Positions 37,101-45,880 of a stretch of DNA of 64,000 nt are shown piece after piece. Where the stretch lies: positions 56,739-120,738 of the forward strand of contig MWFB01000003.1 of assembly GCA_002071385.1 (NCBI GenBank). The letters are read 5' to 3'. Below the pieces are notes generated by a model. The model did not search any database. It was given only the letters and a program-made list of their open reading frames with translations, and was not told the origin of the DNA. The number at the start of each line of letters is the position of its first letter. Within the stretch, counting starts at the first letter, position 1. Made by a program: the position numbers and the translations under genes. This DNA is from Bacteroidetes bacterium ADurb.Bin013. GTDB taxonomy: Bacteria > Bacteroidota > Bacteroidia > Bacteroidales > UBA932.

Positions 37101-38160
37101 TCAGGACAAAATCCGGGGCCCCGTTATCCCAGTAAAAAGGCACCATCCCATGCCGTATGGCAGCTTCTGTAACATACTCCAGATAATGGGAACGGCATTT
37201 TTTATGTTCTTTGAGTTCGTCCCCGGTGAGCTGAATCCTGTATAATGCCCCGTATTCTCCCAGGATCACAGGGAATCCTTTATCGGTGAATTTTTTCATT
37301 TTGCCGAAGGTTGACTCCACCCAGTCTTCCTGGCCCCAGGATGTTACGGGGCCGGTTGCTACGGAACCCCAGCGGAAATCATACGGTTCATCCTCCTTTA
37401 ATGCAAATTCATACGGATCGTAGTAATGCACTTCCACCATGAGCCTGTTGGGGGTGGGATCCTGTGGTATGATGAGTGATCTGTAAGCCAGGTCAATATT
37501 GGTAAGGTAACTCTGTATGACCAGGTGGCGCTTGAGGTTGCGTCCTCCCGTTTCTCTTACGGCATCTACAAAAGTCTGGTTGAAAGAATTCTGCACAGAC
37601 AGATATTCAGCCGGCGGGCTGGAAGACCAGTCACCTTCCATATGGACTTCGTTGGAGCCGGCAAAAAGGAGCCGGTCATCATAATCCTTGAAATATGTGG
37701 CAATCTGGGTCCAGACGGCGTGGAGCTTTGCGTTGACCTGTTGCCGGCTGCTTTCCCTGGGATCGTTCATCCAGCCGTTGTCCCAGTGGATGTTTATAAT
37801 GGCAAACATATCATTGACCAGCACATAATTGACAACCTGTCCCACACGCTGCATCCAGGCATTGTCTATCTTGTGTGTGCCCTGGTCTGTAATGTGCACA
37901 GACCAGGAAACAGGGATCCTCACCGAGGTGAATCCCGCTTCTTTGACCGCCCTGATCAGGTCTGATGTCACCTTTGGATTACCCCACGATGTTTCACCAC
38001 CCGTTGCTTCCAGGGAATTCCCCAGGTTCCATCCTATGCCCATGAGCTTTGATAATTCCATGGAAGTAATGTCGCGCATGGCGGGATCTTCGCCGTTATT
38101 TTCGCTTTTACACCCGGAAATGAGCAGGCAAAACAGAAGAAGGATTGTGAATGTTTTCAT
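37033..38160 (-). CDS. Glycoside hydrolase family 5 lipoprotein (endoglucanase-like)
   Basis: A 375-residue lipoprotein with signal FTILLLFCLLISGC. The GH5 barrel has the family start GIGWNLGNSLEA. The acid/base Glu171 lies in AGSNEVHME and the nucleophile Glu302 in ILGEYGALY, with His-rich strands IINIHWDNGW and VEVHYYDPY between. Overall it resembles the GH5_4 subfamily, which contains endoglucanases and endo-xyloglucanases; subfamily and substrate are my inference. It diverges from GH31 and GH2 genes that could remove xyloglucan side chains. Its 3' end overlaps rnhA by 68 bases. Confidence 0.88.
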   Translation of the reverse strand: MKTFTILLLFCLLISGCKSENNGEDPAMRDITSMELSKLMGIGWNLGNSLEATGGETSWGNPKVTSDLIRAVKEAGFTSVRIPVSWSVHITDQGTHKIDNAWMQRVGQVVNYVLVNDMFAIINIHWDNGWMNDPRESSRQQVNAKLHAVWTQIATYFKDYDDRLLFAGSNEVHMEGDWSSSPPAEYLSVQNSFNQTFVDAVRETGGRNLKRHLVIQSYLTNIDLAYRSLIIPQDPTPNRLMVEVHYYDPYEFALKEDEPYDFRWGSVATGPVTSWGQEDWVESTFGKMKKFTDKGFPVILGEYGALYRIQLTGDELKEHKKCRSHYLEYVTEAAIRHGMVPFYWDNGAPDFVLISRSSNQVVHPDALQAIMKARQ

Positions 38161-38167
38161 AAAGACC

Positions 38168-38205
38168 TATCTTTGAAAAGGCAATACTAATGATAATCAA
38201 AGATA
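38168..38205. promoter_or_regulatory. Divergent promoter region with inverted repeat (GH5 / GH31)
   Basis: TATCTTTGA (38168-38176) and TCAAAGATA (38197-38205) form a perfect 9-bp inverted repeat separated by 20 bases. Each arm is a -7 box (TATCTTTG): the left one serves GH31 on the plus strand, the right one GH5 on the minus strand. They face each other, so the two transcripts would overlap by a few bases. The arrangement may let one promoter block the other, or the repeat may be an operator. Confidence 0.5.
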
Positions 38206-41030
38206 TGAAAAAATGTTTCTTTGTCCTGATCACGGGACTTTTATTGATCTCGTGTACACGTACCTTGCTGGTTGACAGTAACAGCGTGACGGTCACCGTG
38301 TCTGACAAATCAAAAGTCAGGATCCAACCTGTCAGCCCGCAGATCATCCGGGTGTCCGCTGTTCCTGCACGGGAAAAATTCTCTGCCCGACCCAGCCTGA
38401 TGCGGGTTCCGGGAGAGACACCCCTGGTCCCGTTCGACTGCCTGGAGGAAGGACAGCGGGTTATAGTAAAGACTGAAGCCCTTCAAGCTAGTGTGAACAT
38501 ACATACGGGTGAAGTGGTTTTCATGGATCCGGAGGGAAACGTGATCCTGCAGGAAAGCCAGGGTGGAGGAAAATCATTCACTCCCATTGAAGTGGAAGGA
38601 GACAAGGGATATTCCATCCGGCAGGTTTTCGAATCACCCGCCGATGAAGCCTTTTACGGTCTGGGCCAGCATCAGTCTGATGAATTCAACTACAAGGGTA
38701 AAAACGAGACCTTGTACCAATACAACACCAAGGTTTCCGTACCCTTCATCCTATCAAGCAATCATTATGGATTGCTGTGGGACAACAACTCTTTGTCACG
38801 ATTCGGGAATCCGGAAGACTACAAGCAACTGGACGCGCTGGACCTCAGGGATATTGACGGACAGGAAGGGGCTCTTTCTGCTGTTTATGCCAGCCGAGAC
38901 GGAAAAACGGAATACCTGCGCAGAAGGGAATCCAGGGTAGATTACACGGACCTTGACAAGGTGAAAAACTTCCCGGAAGGGATCCCCTTCCATAATGCAC
39001 AGATTATCTGGGAGGGAACGATAGGGGCAAAAGAAAGCGGGATACACCACTTTTTGCTCTACTATGCAGGGTATACTAAGGTTTTTTTTAACGGAGAGGA
39101 AGTGGTAGGGGAGCGCTGGCGGACAGCCTGGAATCCGAATAGTTACAAATTCACAGCGGAAATGGAAGCCGGTATTGAATACCCCCTGCGCATAGAGTGG
39201 GTACCCGACGGAGGGGTTTCCTACCTGGGCCTTTCGCTCTATACGCCGGTTGATCCCCTGGAACAGGAAAAGCAATCCTGGTGGTCAGAAATGGCCGATA
39301 TGATTGATTATTATTTTATCTATGGACAGGATAGCGACCAGATCATAAGCGGGTACCGCCTGCTGACCGGCAAAGCTCAGATCATGCCCAAATGGGCCAT
39401 GGGGTACTGGCAGAGCCGGGAACGCTACAAAACCTCAGATGAGTTACTGGGGGCCCTGAATGAATACCGAAAACGCAGGATCCCCATTGACAACATGGTG
39501 CTGGATTGGTTCTACTGGCCTGTAGATTCCTGGGGAAGCCATGAATTTGACAAAGAAAGGTTCCCCGATCCCAAAGCCATGGTTGACAGTGTCCACGCAC
39601 AGAACGCCCGGATCATGATCTCGGTATGGCCCAAATTTTATCATACCACAGAACATTACAAGGAATATGAGGATAATGGGTGGATGTACACCCGTGCGGT
39701 GGAGGATAGTATCCGCGATTGGATATGGCCGGGGTATATCGGTTCATTTTACGATGCTTTTGCCGAAGGAGCCCGCAGGCTTTTCTGGCAACAAATGGAA
39801 GATCACCTTTATCCCCTGGGATTTGATGCCTGGTGGATGGATGCCTCGGAGCCGGATATCCTGTCCAACGCCAGTCTGGAATATCGTAAAGCACTCTCTA
39901 CGCCTACCGCTCTGGGCCCCTCGGCCAGGTATCTGAATGCCTATTCCCTGGTAAATGCCCAGGCCATATATGAAGGTCAACGGGGTTCAGACCCAGACAG
40001 GCGCGTATTCCTGCTGACCAGAAGCGGATTCCCGGGATTGCAGCGTTATTCCACTGCAACATGGAGCGGGGATATTGGAACATGCTGGGAGGATATGAAA
40101 GCCCAGATTTCTGCCGGCATCAATTTCAGTATTTCGGGGATACCTTACTGGACCATGGACATCGGGGGCTTCTGTGTACAGGGACGTTTTGAAAGGGCCC
40201 GGGAAGGATCACCCGATATGGAAGAATGGCGCGAGCTGAATGCCCGCTGGTACCAGTTTGGAGCTTTTTGTCCGCTTTTCCGCAGCCACGGTCAGTATCC
40301 TTACCGCGAAATCTTCAACATTGCCCCTGAAAACCATCCTGTTTACAAAACCATGGTCCAATACAACAAACTGCGTTACCGTTTAATGCCTTACATATAC
40401 ACGCTGGCAGGAAAGACCTGGTTTGAAGACTATACCATCATGCGGGGTTTGATTATGGATTTTGCTGAAGATGAGAATGTTATTAATATATCCGATCAGT
40501 ATATGTTTGGAAACGCCCTGATGGTATGTCCTGTTTATGAATACAAAGCCAGGAAACGCGATGTTTACCTTCCCCGCCAGAATGACTGGTATGATTTCCA
40601 TACCGGGGAATACCTGCGGGGAGGCAACTTCCTGACGGCCGATGCTCCCCTGGATAAAATGCCCGTATATGTGAAAGCAGGTTCCATTTTACCGACAGGT
40701 CCGGAAATTCAGTATACCTGCGAAAAACCCGGAGCGCCCATCACCTTGTGTGTATACACAGGGGCCGACGCCCGGTTCACCCTGTACGAAGATGAGGGGA
40801 TAAATTATAACTACGAGAAAGGTTTCTTCTCCAACATTCCTTTTCACTACGATCAGGAAACAGGGATCTTTACCATAGGGGCCAGGAAAGGATCCTTTGA
40901 AGGTATGCCGGAGAGCAGGGAGTTCCATATCAGGAAAATCACCCCCCACAAGCCGGGAACGCCTTTTGCCGGGGGAGAATCGCTGACGGTTGTCAGTTAT
41001 GACGGTAAAGAACAAATCATACAGCTTTAA
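38205..41030 (+). CDS. Glycoside hydrolase family 31 lipoprotein with PA14 insert (alpha-xylosidase-like)
   Basis: A 941-residue lipoprotein; the signal FFVLITGLLLISC ends in a lipobox. An N-terminal beta-sandwich (AFYGLGQHQSDEFN) precedes a PA14-like insert at about residues 262-350 (WEGTIGAKESGIHHFLLYYAG). The GH31 barrel follows, with nucleophile Asp546 in WWMDASEPD. The motif WMDA(S/T)EPD and a PA14 insert match alpha-xylosidases such as the xyloglucan-active Bacteroides ovatus GH31. ATG 38205 is chosen over 38190, since the signal starts there. GH2 follows 5 bases downstream. Activity is inferred from motifs. Confidence 0.88.
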   Translation: MKKCFFVLITGLLLISCTRTLLVDSNSVTVTVSDKSKVRIQPVSPQIIRVSAVPAREKFSARPSLMRVPGETPLVPFDCLEEGQRVIVKTEALQASVNIHTGEVVFMDPEGNVILQESQGGGKSFTPIEVEGDKGYSIRQVFESPADEAFYGLGQHQSDEFNYKGKNETLYQYNTKVSVPFILSSNHYGLLWDNNSLSRFGNPEDYKQLDALDLRDIDGQEGALSAVYASRDGKTEYLRRRESRVDYTDLDKVKNFPEGIPFHNAQIIWEGTIGAKESGIHHFLLYYAGYTKVFFNGEEVVGERWRTAWNPNSYKFTAEMEAGIEYPLRIEWVPDGGVSYLGLSLYTPVDPLEQEKQSWWSEMADMIDYYFIYGQDSDQIISGYRLLTGKAQIMPKWAMGYWQSRERYKTSDELLGALNEYRKRRIPIDNMVLDWFYWPVDSWGSHEFDKERFPDPKAMVDSVHAQNARIMISVWPKFYHTTEHYKEYEDNGWMYTRAVEDSIRDWIWPGYIGSFYDAFAEGARRLFWQQMEDHLYPLGFDAWWMDASEPDILSNASLEYRKALSTPTALGPSARYLNAYSLVNAQAIYEGQRGSDPDRRVFLLTRSGFPGLQRYSTATWSGDIGTCWEDMKAQISAGINFSISGIPYWTMDIGGFCVQGRFERAREGSPDMEEWRELNARWYQFGAFCPLFRSHGQYPYREIFNIAPENHPVYKTMVQYNKLRYRLMPYIYTLAGKTWFEDYTIMRGLIMDFAEDENVINISDQYMFGNALMVCPVYEYKARKRDVYLPRQNDWYDFHTGEYLRGGNFLTADAPLDKMPVYVKAGSILPTGPEIQYTCEKPGAPITLCVYTGADARFTLYEDEGINYNYEKGFFSNIPFHYDQETGIFTIGARKGSFEGMPESREFHIRKITPHKPGTPFAGGESLTVVSYDGKEQIIQL

Positions 41031-41035
41031 GTCTT

Positions 41036-43522
41036 ATGAAACGCTTGTATATCATAGCAGCTGCCTTACTGATCCTGGGCTCCTGCCACAGGGATTCGCT
41101 GCGGAAAGTCACCGATTTCAACGACGGCTGGGAATTCGCCCGGACCGGGGCTATAGATGACTCATTGATCTGGGAGTCTGTAGACCTTCCTCACGACTGG
41201 AGCATTGAGGGACCTTTTGACAAGAACCATCCCGCGACTCCGGGAGGAGGCGCTTTACCCGGAGGCAAGGGTATATACAGAAAAGTGTTCACCCTGGAAC
41301 CAGGGACGGAAGGGAAGCGTGTATTCCTGGAATTTGACGGTATATACCGCGACAGCCGCGTCTTTGTGAACGGTCACCTGGCAGGACACCGTCCCTGCGG
41401 GTACGCTTCTTTCAGTTATGAGGTCACTCCGCTGTTGAATCCTCCGGGAGAGGAGAACAGGGTTGAGGTCACCGTTGATAATTCCCTGCAACCGAACTCA
41501 AGATGGTACACAGGGTCCGGGATCTACAGGAATGTCCGCCTGGTGGTGACTCCGGAGGTTCACATCCCTTATTCGGGAACATTCGTCACCACACCCCAGG
41601 TTTCGACCGATCTGGCACAGGTCCGGGTCAGGACAACCATTGTCCGGCCTTTCGCAGCGACCGGAGATTTCTACCTGCTTACTAAGATTGTGGACCCTTC
41701 CGGACTCACTGTGGCTAAAGAATGCAATTACGCGGAACCTTCACCGGGAGGTGAAATCATCCTTGAACAGACACTGGAAGTAAAGAAACCGGCTCTCTGG
41801 GATGTTGAGAATCCCAGCCTCTATACCGTGGAAAGCCAGTTGCTCAGGGGAGGTGCTGTCATAGACAATTACAGTACCACGTTTGGTATAAGAACATTCA
41901 GGTTTACAGCCGATTCCGGTTTTTACCTAAACGACCGTCCCTTTAAGATAAAGGGGGTATGCATGCACCACGACCTGGGAGCCCTGGGAGCCGCTGTGAA
42001 CCGCAGGGCGCTGGAGCGGCAGCTTGAGATGCTGGCACAGATGGGATGTAACGCCATTCGTACGTCTCACAATCCGCCGGCTCCTGAATTGCTGGACCTT
42101 TGCGATAGTATGGGTTTCCTGGTCATGAACGAAGCTTTTGATGTCTGGCGCAAGAACAAGACAGCTTACGATTATGCCATGTTCTTTGAAGAATGGTATG
42201 AGAAGGACCTGAGGGATTTCATCCTGCGCGACCGTAACCATCCTTGTGTGGTCATGTGGAGCATAGGGAATGAAGTGTTGGAACAATGGAACAATCCTGT
42301 GGCCGATACGCTGGATCTGCAGCAGGCGAACCTGCTCCTGAACTTTATGGCAGGAGATGACACCCAGGTCCAGGGAGACCTTCCCTTTGATGCACTGCTG
42401 ACCAGGAAGCTGGCCAGGATCGTAAAAGAGCTGGACCCAACACGGCCTGTTACAGCAGGTTGTAATGAGCCCGCACCCTACAATAATTTGTTCAGGGCCG
42501 GGGAGCTGGATATCATAGGCTATAATTACCACGAAAGCGATTACGCCAAAGTACCGGTGAATTTTCCCGGAAAACCGTTCATAGCTGCTGAAACCACCTC
42601 TTCTCTCCATACACGTGGTTTTTACCAGATGCCTTCCGACTCGGTAAGGAAAGAACCAAAACAATGGTGGATGACCTATGATACCCCGCACCACATGTGT
42701 TCCGCCTATGACAACATGTGTGCACCCTGGGGAAACACCCATGAAAGCGCCTGGATGCAGGTCCGCGACAACAATTTCATCTCCGGCATGTTCATCTGGA
42801 CAGGATTTGATTACCTGGGAGAACCCACTCCCTACTGGTGGCCGGCCAGGAGTTCACATTTCGGGATAATTGACCTGGCGGGCTTTCCCAAAGACATTTA
42901 TTACATGTATCAGAGCGAATGGACCGATACCCCGGTATTGCATGTGTTCCCCCACTGGAACTGGAATCCGGGAGAGATGGTGGATATATGGGCTTATTAC
43001 AACCAGGCTGATTCCGTGGAGTTGTTCCTCAACGAAAGGTCGCTTGGTATTAGCAGGAAGGATTCTCTAAAACTACATGCCTGCTGGCGCGTTCCCTTTG
43101 AACCTGGAACGATTACTGCAGTCTCTTACAGTGAAGGCAAGGAATTCTTACGCCGGAGTATATCCACGGCAGGAGAGCCGGCCAGCCTTAAACTGACCTC
43201 TGACAGGGTTGTCCTGGAGACAGGGGGCGAAGACCTGGCTTTTGTAACGGTAGAAATTCTGGATGAGCAGGGTAATCCTGTGCCTTATGCAGACAATATG
43301 GTTACTTTCCGCCTGGAGGGTCCCGCCACCATAGCGGCCGTGGACAACGGCAGTCCCATAAGCCACGAACCGTTCAGGGCCGATTACAGGAAAGCCTTTC
43401 ACGGTAAGTGCCTTGTAGTGATCCGTTCGGGAAAAACAGCAGGGAAAATCAGGCTGACTGCCCTTTCAGAGTCGTTTGCGCAGGAGAGCACCCTGGACCT
43501 CGAAACCCGACTTGTCCAATAA
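41036..43522 (+). CDS. Glycoside hydrolase family 2 lipoprotein (beta-galactosidase-like)
   Basis: An 828-residue lipoprotein with signal LYIIAAALLILGSC. The GH2 sugar-binding domain (NDGWEF, LPHDWSIEGPF) comes first, followed by an immunoglobulin-like domain. The TIM barrel has acid/base Glu in WSIGNEV and the nucleophile Glu in IAAETTSS. The DUF4982-type and C-terminal Ig-like domains complete the Bacteroidota beta-galactosidase layout. It follows GH31 directly, so the pair is one transcript. With the divergent GH5 it suggests stepwise breakdown of a decorated glucan such as xyloglucan. Its 3' end overlaps pgi by 57 bases. Confidence 0.9.
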   Translation: MKRLYIIAAALLILGSCHRDSLRKVTDFNDGWEFARTGAIDDSLIWESVDLPHDWSIEGPFDKNHPATPGGGALPGGKGIYRKVFTLEPGTEGKRVFLEFDGIYRDSRVFVNGHLAGHRPCGYASFSYEVTPLLNPPGEENRVEVTVDNSLQPNSRWYTGSGIYRNVRLVVTPEVHIPYSGTFVTTPQVSTDLAQVRVRTTIVRPFAATGDFYLLTKIVDPSGLTVAKECNYAEPSPGGEIILEQTLEVKKPALWDVENPSLYTVESQLLRGGAVIDNYSTTFGIRTFRFTADSGFYLNDRPFKIKGVCMHHDLGALGAAVNRRALERQLEMLAQMGCNAIRTSHNPPAPELLDLCDSMGFLVMNEAFDVWRKNKTAYDYAMFFEEWYEKDLRDFILRDRNHPCVVMWSIGNEVLEQWNNPVADTLDLQQANLLLNFMAGDDTQVQGDLPFDALLTRKLARIVKELDPTRPVTAGCNEPAPYNNLFRAGELDIIGYNYHESDYAKVPVNFPGKPFIAAETTSSLHTRGFYQMPSDSVRKEPKQWWMTYDTPHHMCSAYDNMCAPWGNTHESAWMQVRDNNFISGMFIWTGFDYLGEPTPYWWPARSSHFGIIDLAGFPKDIYYMYQSEWTDTPVLHVFPHWNWNPGEMVDIWAYYNQADSVELFLNERSLGISRKDSLKLHACWRVPFEPGTITAVSYSEGKEFLRRSISTAGEPASLKLTSDRVVLETGGEDLAFVTVEILDEQGNPVPYADNMVTFRLEGPATIAAVDNGSPISHEPFRADYRKAFHGKCLVVIRSGKTAGKIRLTALSESFAQESTLDLETRLVQ

Positions 43523-44800
43523 GGCGAACATATTTTTTTTGTAAGCTTCCACGCCTTCCTGGTCAAATGGATTCACGCCCAGGATATACCCGCTTATGCC
43601 GCAGGCTTTCTGGAAGAAATAGAGAAGGGCTCCCAGGTTGTATGCATTCAGGGAAGACATGTCAATGCGCAGGTTGGGCACACCGCCATCTGTATGGGCC
43701 AGCCGCGTCCCCAGCTCTGCCATTTTGTTGCAATGATCTATACGTTTTCCTGCCAGGAAGTTGAGCCCGTCGTTATCCCCTTCATCGGCGGGTATGGCCA
43801 GTGAACGGTTGGGTGCGGCAATGCTTATAACCGTTTCAAAAAGATGGCGTTCCCCATCCTGGATATACTGTCCCATGGAATGCAAATCGGTCGTGAAATC
43901 AACACCGGCAGGGAAAATGCCTTTATGCTCTTTTCCTTCGCTTTCGCCAAAAAGCTGTTTCCACCACTCGGTCACATAATGAAGTTTGGGATGGTAATTG
44001 ACCAGCAACTCGATCTTTTTGCCTGTGCTGTATAAGGCATTACGAAGAGCTGCATACCTCACTGCGGGATTATTTCCTGTTTTCAGGGCTGTGATCTTTT
44101 CCATATCCCGGGCGCCCTCCATCAGCTCTTGAATATCGATACCTGCCAGGGCTATGGGAAGCAGGCCAACCGGGGTAAACACGGAAAAACGTCCTCCCAC
44201 GTCGGAAGGGATGATAAAACTTCGGTACTCTTCGCTGTTGACCATCTTGCGCAATGCACCGTGGGATTTATCTGTTATGGCTACAATGCGCCGCCTGGTT
44301 TCTTCCTTCCCGTAACGGGACAGGAGGTGTTGCTTGACCAACCGGAAAGCAATGGCCGGTTCGGTGGTTGTCCCGGATTTGGAGATCACCACGCAGGCTG
44401 ACGACTTGACAGCCATTAGATCTTCCAGCTCGGCCAGGTAATCTTCCCCGATATTCTGCCCGGCAAACACAATATATGGCGTTGAAGACGGCATTAGGGC
44501 GGAAAAAGAGTGGGAGAGGGCTTCAATGACGGCCCTGGCACCCAGGTAGGATCCTCCTATGCCAATAACCACAACCAGTTCGATATCTTTCCAATCCAGG
44601 CATATGTCCTTAATCTGCTCATAGACAGTCGGTGCAGTCTGCGAGGGAAGGCGAAGCCATCCCAGGAAATCGGATCCCTTTCCTTTGCCTGTCTCAAGGA
44701 GGTCCAGGGCCCGCAGTGCTTTCTCCTGCCAGAGGGGATAGGTATCACCGGGAATGAATCCAATGGCAGAGTTTTCTCTAATGGTTATGATTTCTTTCAT
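43466..44800 (-). CDS. pgi: Glucose-6-phosphate isomerase
   Basis: A 444-residue Bacillus-type phosphoglucose isomerase, which interconverts glucose-6- and fructose-6-phosphate. The first SIS half has VVIGIGGSYLGARAVIEAL and the conserved ISKSGTTTEPAIAFR loop. The second half has GGRFSVFTPVGLLP with the catalytic region. The length matches the short Gram-positive/Bacteroidota form. It begins 3 bases after the gpsA stop codon, so gpsA-pgi is an operon. Its last 57 bases overlap the GH2 gene. Confidence 0.95.
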   Translation of the reverse strand: MKEIITIRENSAIGFIPGDTYPLWQEKALRALDLLETGKGKGSDFLGWLRLPSQTAPTVYEQIKDICLDWKDIELVVVIGIGGSYLGARAVIEALSHSFSALMPSSTPYIVFAGQNIGEDYLAELEDLMAVKSSACVVISKSGTTTEPAIAFRLVKQHLLSRYGKEETRRRIVAITDKSHGALRKMVNSEEYRSFIIPSDVGGRFSVFTPVGLLPIALAGIDIQELMEGARDMEKITALKTGNNPAVRYAALRNALYSTGKKIELLVNYHPKLHYVTEWWKQLFGESEGKEHKGIFPAGVDFTTDLHSMGQYIQDGERHLFETVISIAAPNRSLAIPADEGDNDGLNFLAGKRIDHCNKMAELGTRLAHTDGGVPNLRIDMSSLNAYNLGALLYFFQKACGISGYILGVNPFDQEGVEAYKKNMFALLDKSGFEVQGALLRKRL

Positions 44801-44803
44801 GGG

Positions 44804-45814
44804 TTATTTCAACTGTTCGCTAAGTGCCTTGAAAACGATTGCAGGGGAGCGGAATTCATGCAGGATTTTGTACATGGCTTCTGCTATGGGCATATCCACT
44901 TTATGCTTTTTATTGATCTCATGGATGCACAAGGCGGCATGATAACCTTCTGCCACCATGTTCATTTCCAGTTGTGCGGCCTTGATGGAGTATCCCTGGC
45001 CTATCATGTTCCCGAAGGTCCGGTTGCGGCTGAATTGAGAGTAACAGGTAACCAACAGGTCTCCCAGAAATCCGGAGAGTGACGTGTTCCTGCCTTTATC
45101 CGGATAGGTACGGTTCAGAAAAGCCCTGATTTCCTGGTAAGCGCATGAAACCAGCACAGCCTGGAAGTTGTCCCCGTATCCCAGGGAGCGGCTCATTCCG
45201 GATGCTATGGCATAAATGTTTTTCAGGACGACGGAGTATTCAAGGCCGTAGATATCTGTGCCAATGCTGGTGCGGATGTAGGGACAGCGGAAAACTCCGG
45301 CAAGCTTTTTGGCGGTGCTTTCCTTTTTACAGGTAACACTCAGGTAGGAGAGCCGTTCCATAGCCACCTCTTCCGCATGGACAGGACCTGCTATCACACC
45401 CATATTGTCGTAAGGAATTTTGTGGATGCGGTTGAAGTACTCGGTGACAGAGATGTTACGCTCAGGTATTAACCCTTTGATGGCAGTGACTATGAACTTT
45501 TCATCCAGCGGGACTGTAAGGGGAATCAACTCGCTGATGAAATAAGTAGATGGAATGCAGAATATCAGAACATCTCCCTGGGAAATGACCTTGTTGATAT
45601 CACAACTCATAAGCAGCCGGGAAGTATCCAGTTCCACAGCCTGCAGGTAATGTGGATTATGTTTGTCCTGATCTATGAAATTGATCATATTCTGGTCCCT
45701 GACAAACCAAAGGACTTCATCCTGAGAGTCGAGCAGAATCTTGACCAGGGCCGTTGCCCAGCTTCCCGAACCAATTATTGCATATTTAGTGTTTTTCTTA
45801 AAAAGGCCCTTCAT
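44804..45814 (-). CDS. gpsA: Glycerol-3-phosphate dehydrogenase [NAD(P)+]
   Basis: A 336-residue enzyme reducing dihydroxyacetone phosphate to sn-glycerol-3-phosphate for phospholipid synthesis. The Rossmann motif is GSGSWATAL near the N-terminus. The catalytic-domain signature includes the Lys in VVLKNIYAIASG and the stretch GFLGDLLVTCYS. The frame extends to 46066 upstream, but ATG 45814 (MKGLFKKN) is the start that fits the family and the promoter box. The extension crosses pncB. pgi follows after 3 bases. Confidence 0.93.
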   Translation of the reverse strand: MKGLFKKNTKYAIIGSGSWATALVKILLDSQDEVLWFVRDQNMINFIDQDKHNPHYLQAVELDTSRLLMSCDINKVISQGDVLIFCIPSTYFISELIPLTVPLDEKFIVTAIKGLIPERNISVTEYFNRIHKIPYDNMGVIAGPVHAEEVAMERLSYLSVTCKKESTAKKLAGVFRCPYIRTSIGTDIYGLEYSVVLKNIYAIASGMSRSLGYGDNFQAVLVSCAYQEIRAFLNRTYPDKGRNTSLSGFLGDLLVTCYSQFSRNRTFGNMIGQGYSIKAAQLEMNMVAEGYHAALCIHEINKKHKVDMPIAEAMYKILHEFRSPAIVFKALSEQLK

Positions 45815-45834
45815 AGTTTTCCGGTTTAAGTCAA

Positions 45835-45842
45835 CAAAGATA
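45835..45842 (-). promoter_or_regulatory. -7 box of gpsA-pgi (TATCTTTG)
   Basis: TATCTTTG on the minus strand, 20 bases before ATG 45814. Confidence 0.5.
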
Positions 45843-45855
45843 AGCTTAATTTGTC

Positions 45856-45863
45856 TATCTTTA
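45856..45863 (+). promoter_or_regulatory. Probable -7 box of pncB-pncA (TATCTTTA)
   Basis: TATCTTTA differs from TAnnTTTG in the last base and lies 17 bases before ATG 45881. It sits 13 bases from the divergent gpsA box. Confidence 0.35.
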
Positions 45864-45880
45864 CGTTTTAAAAAATCACG

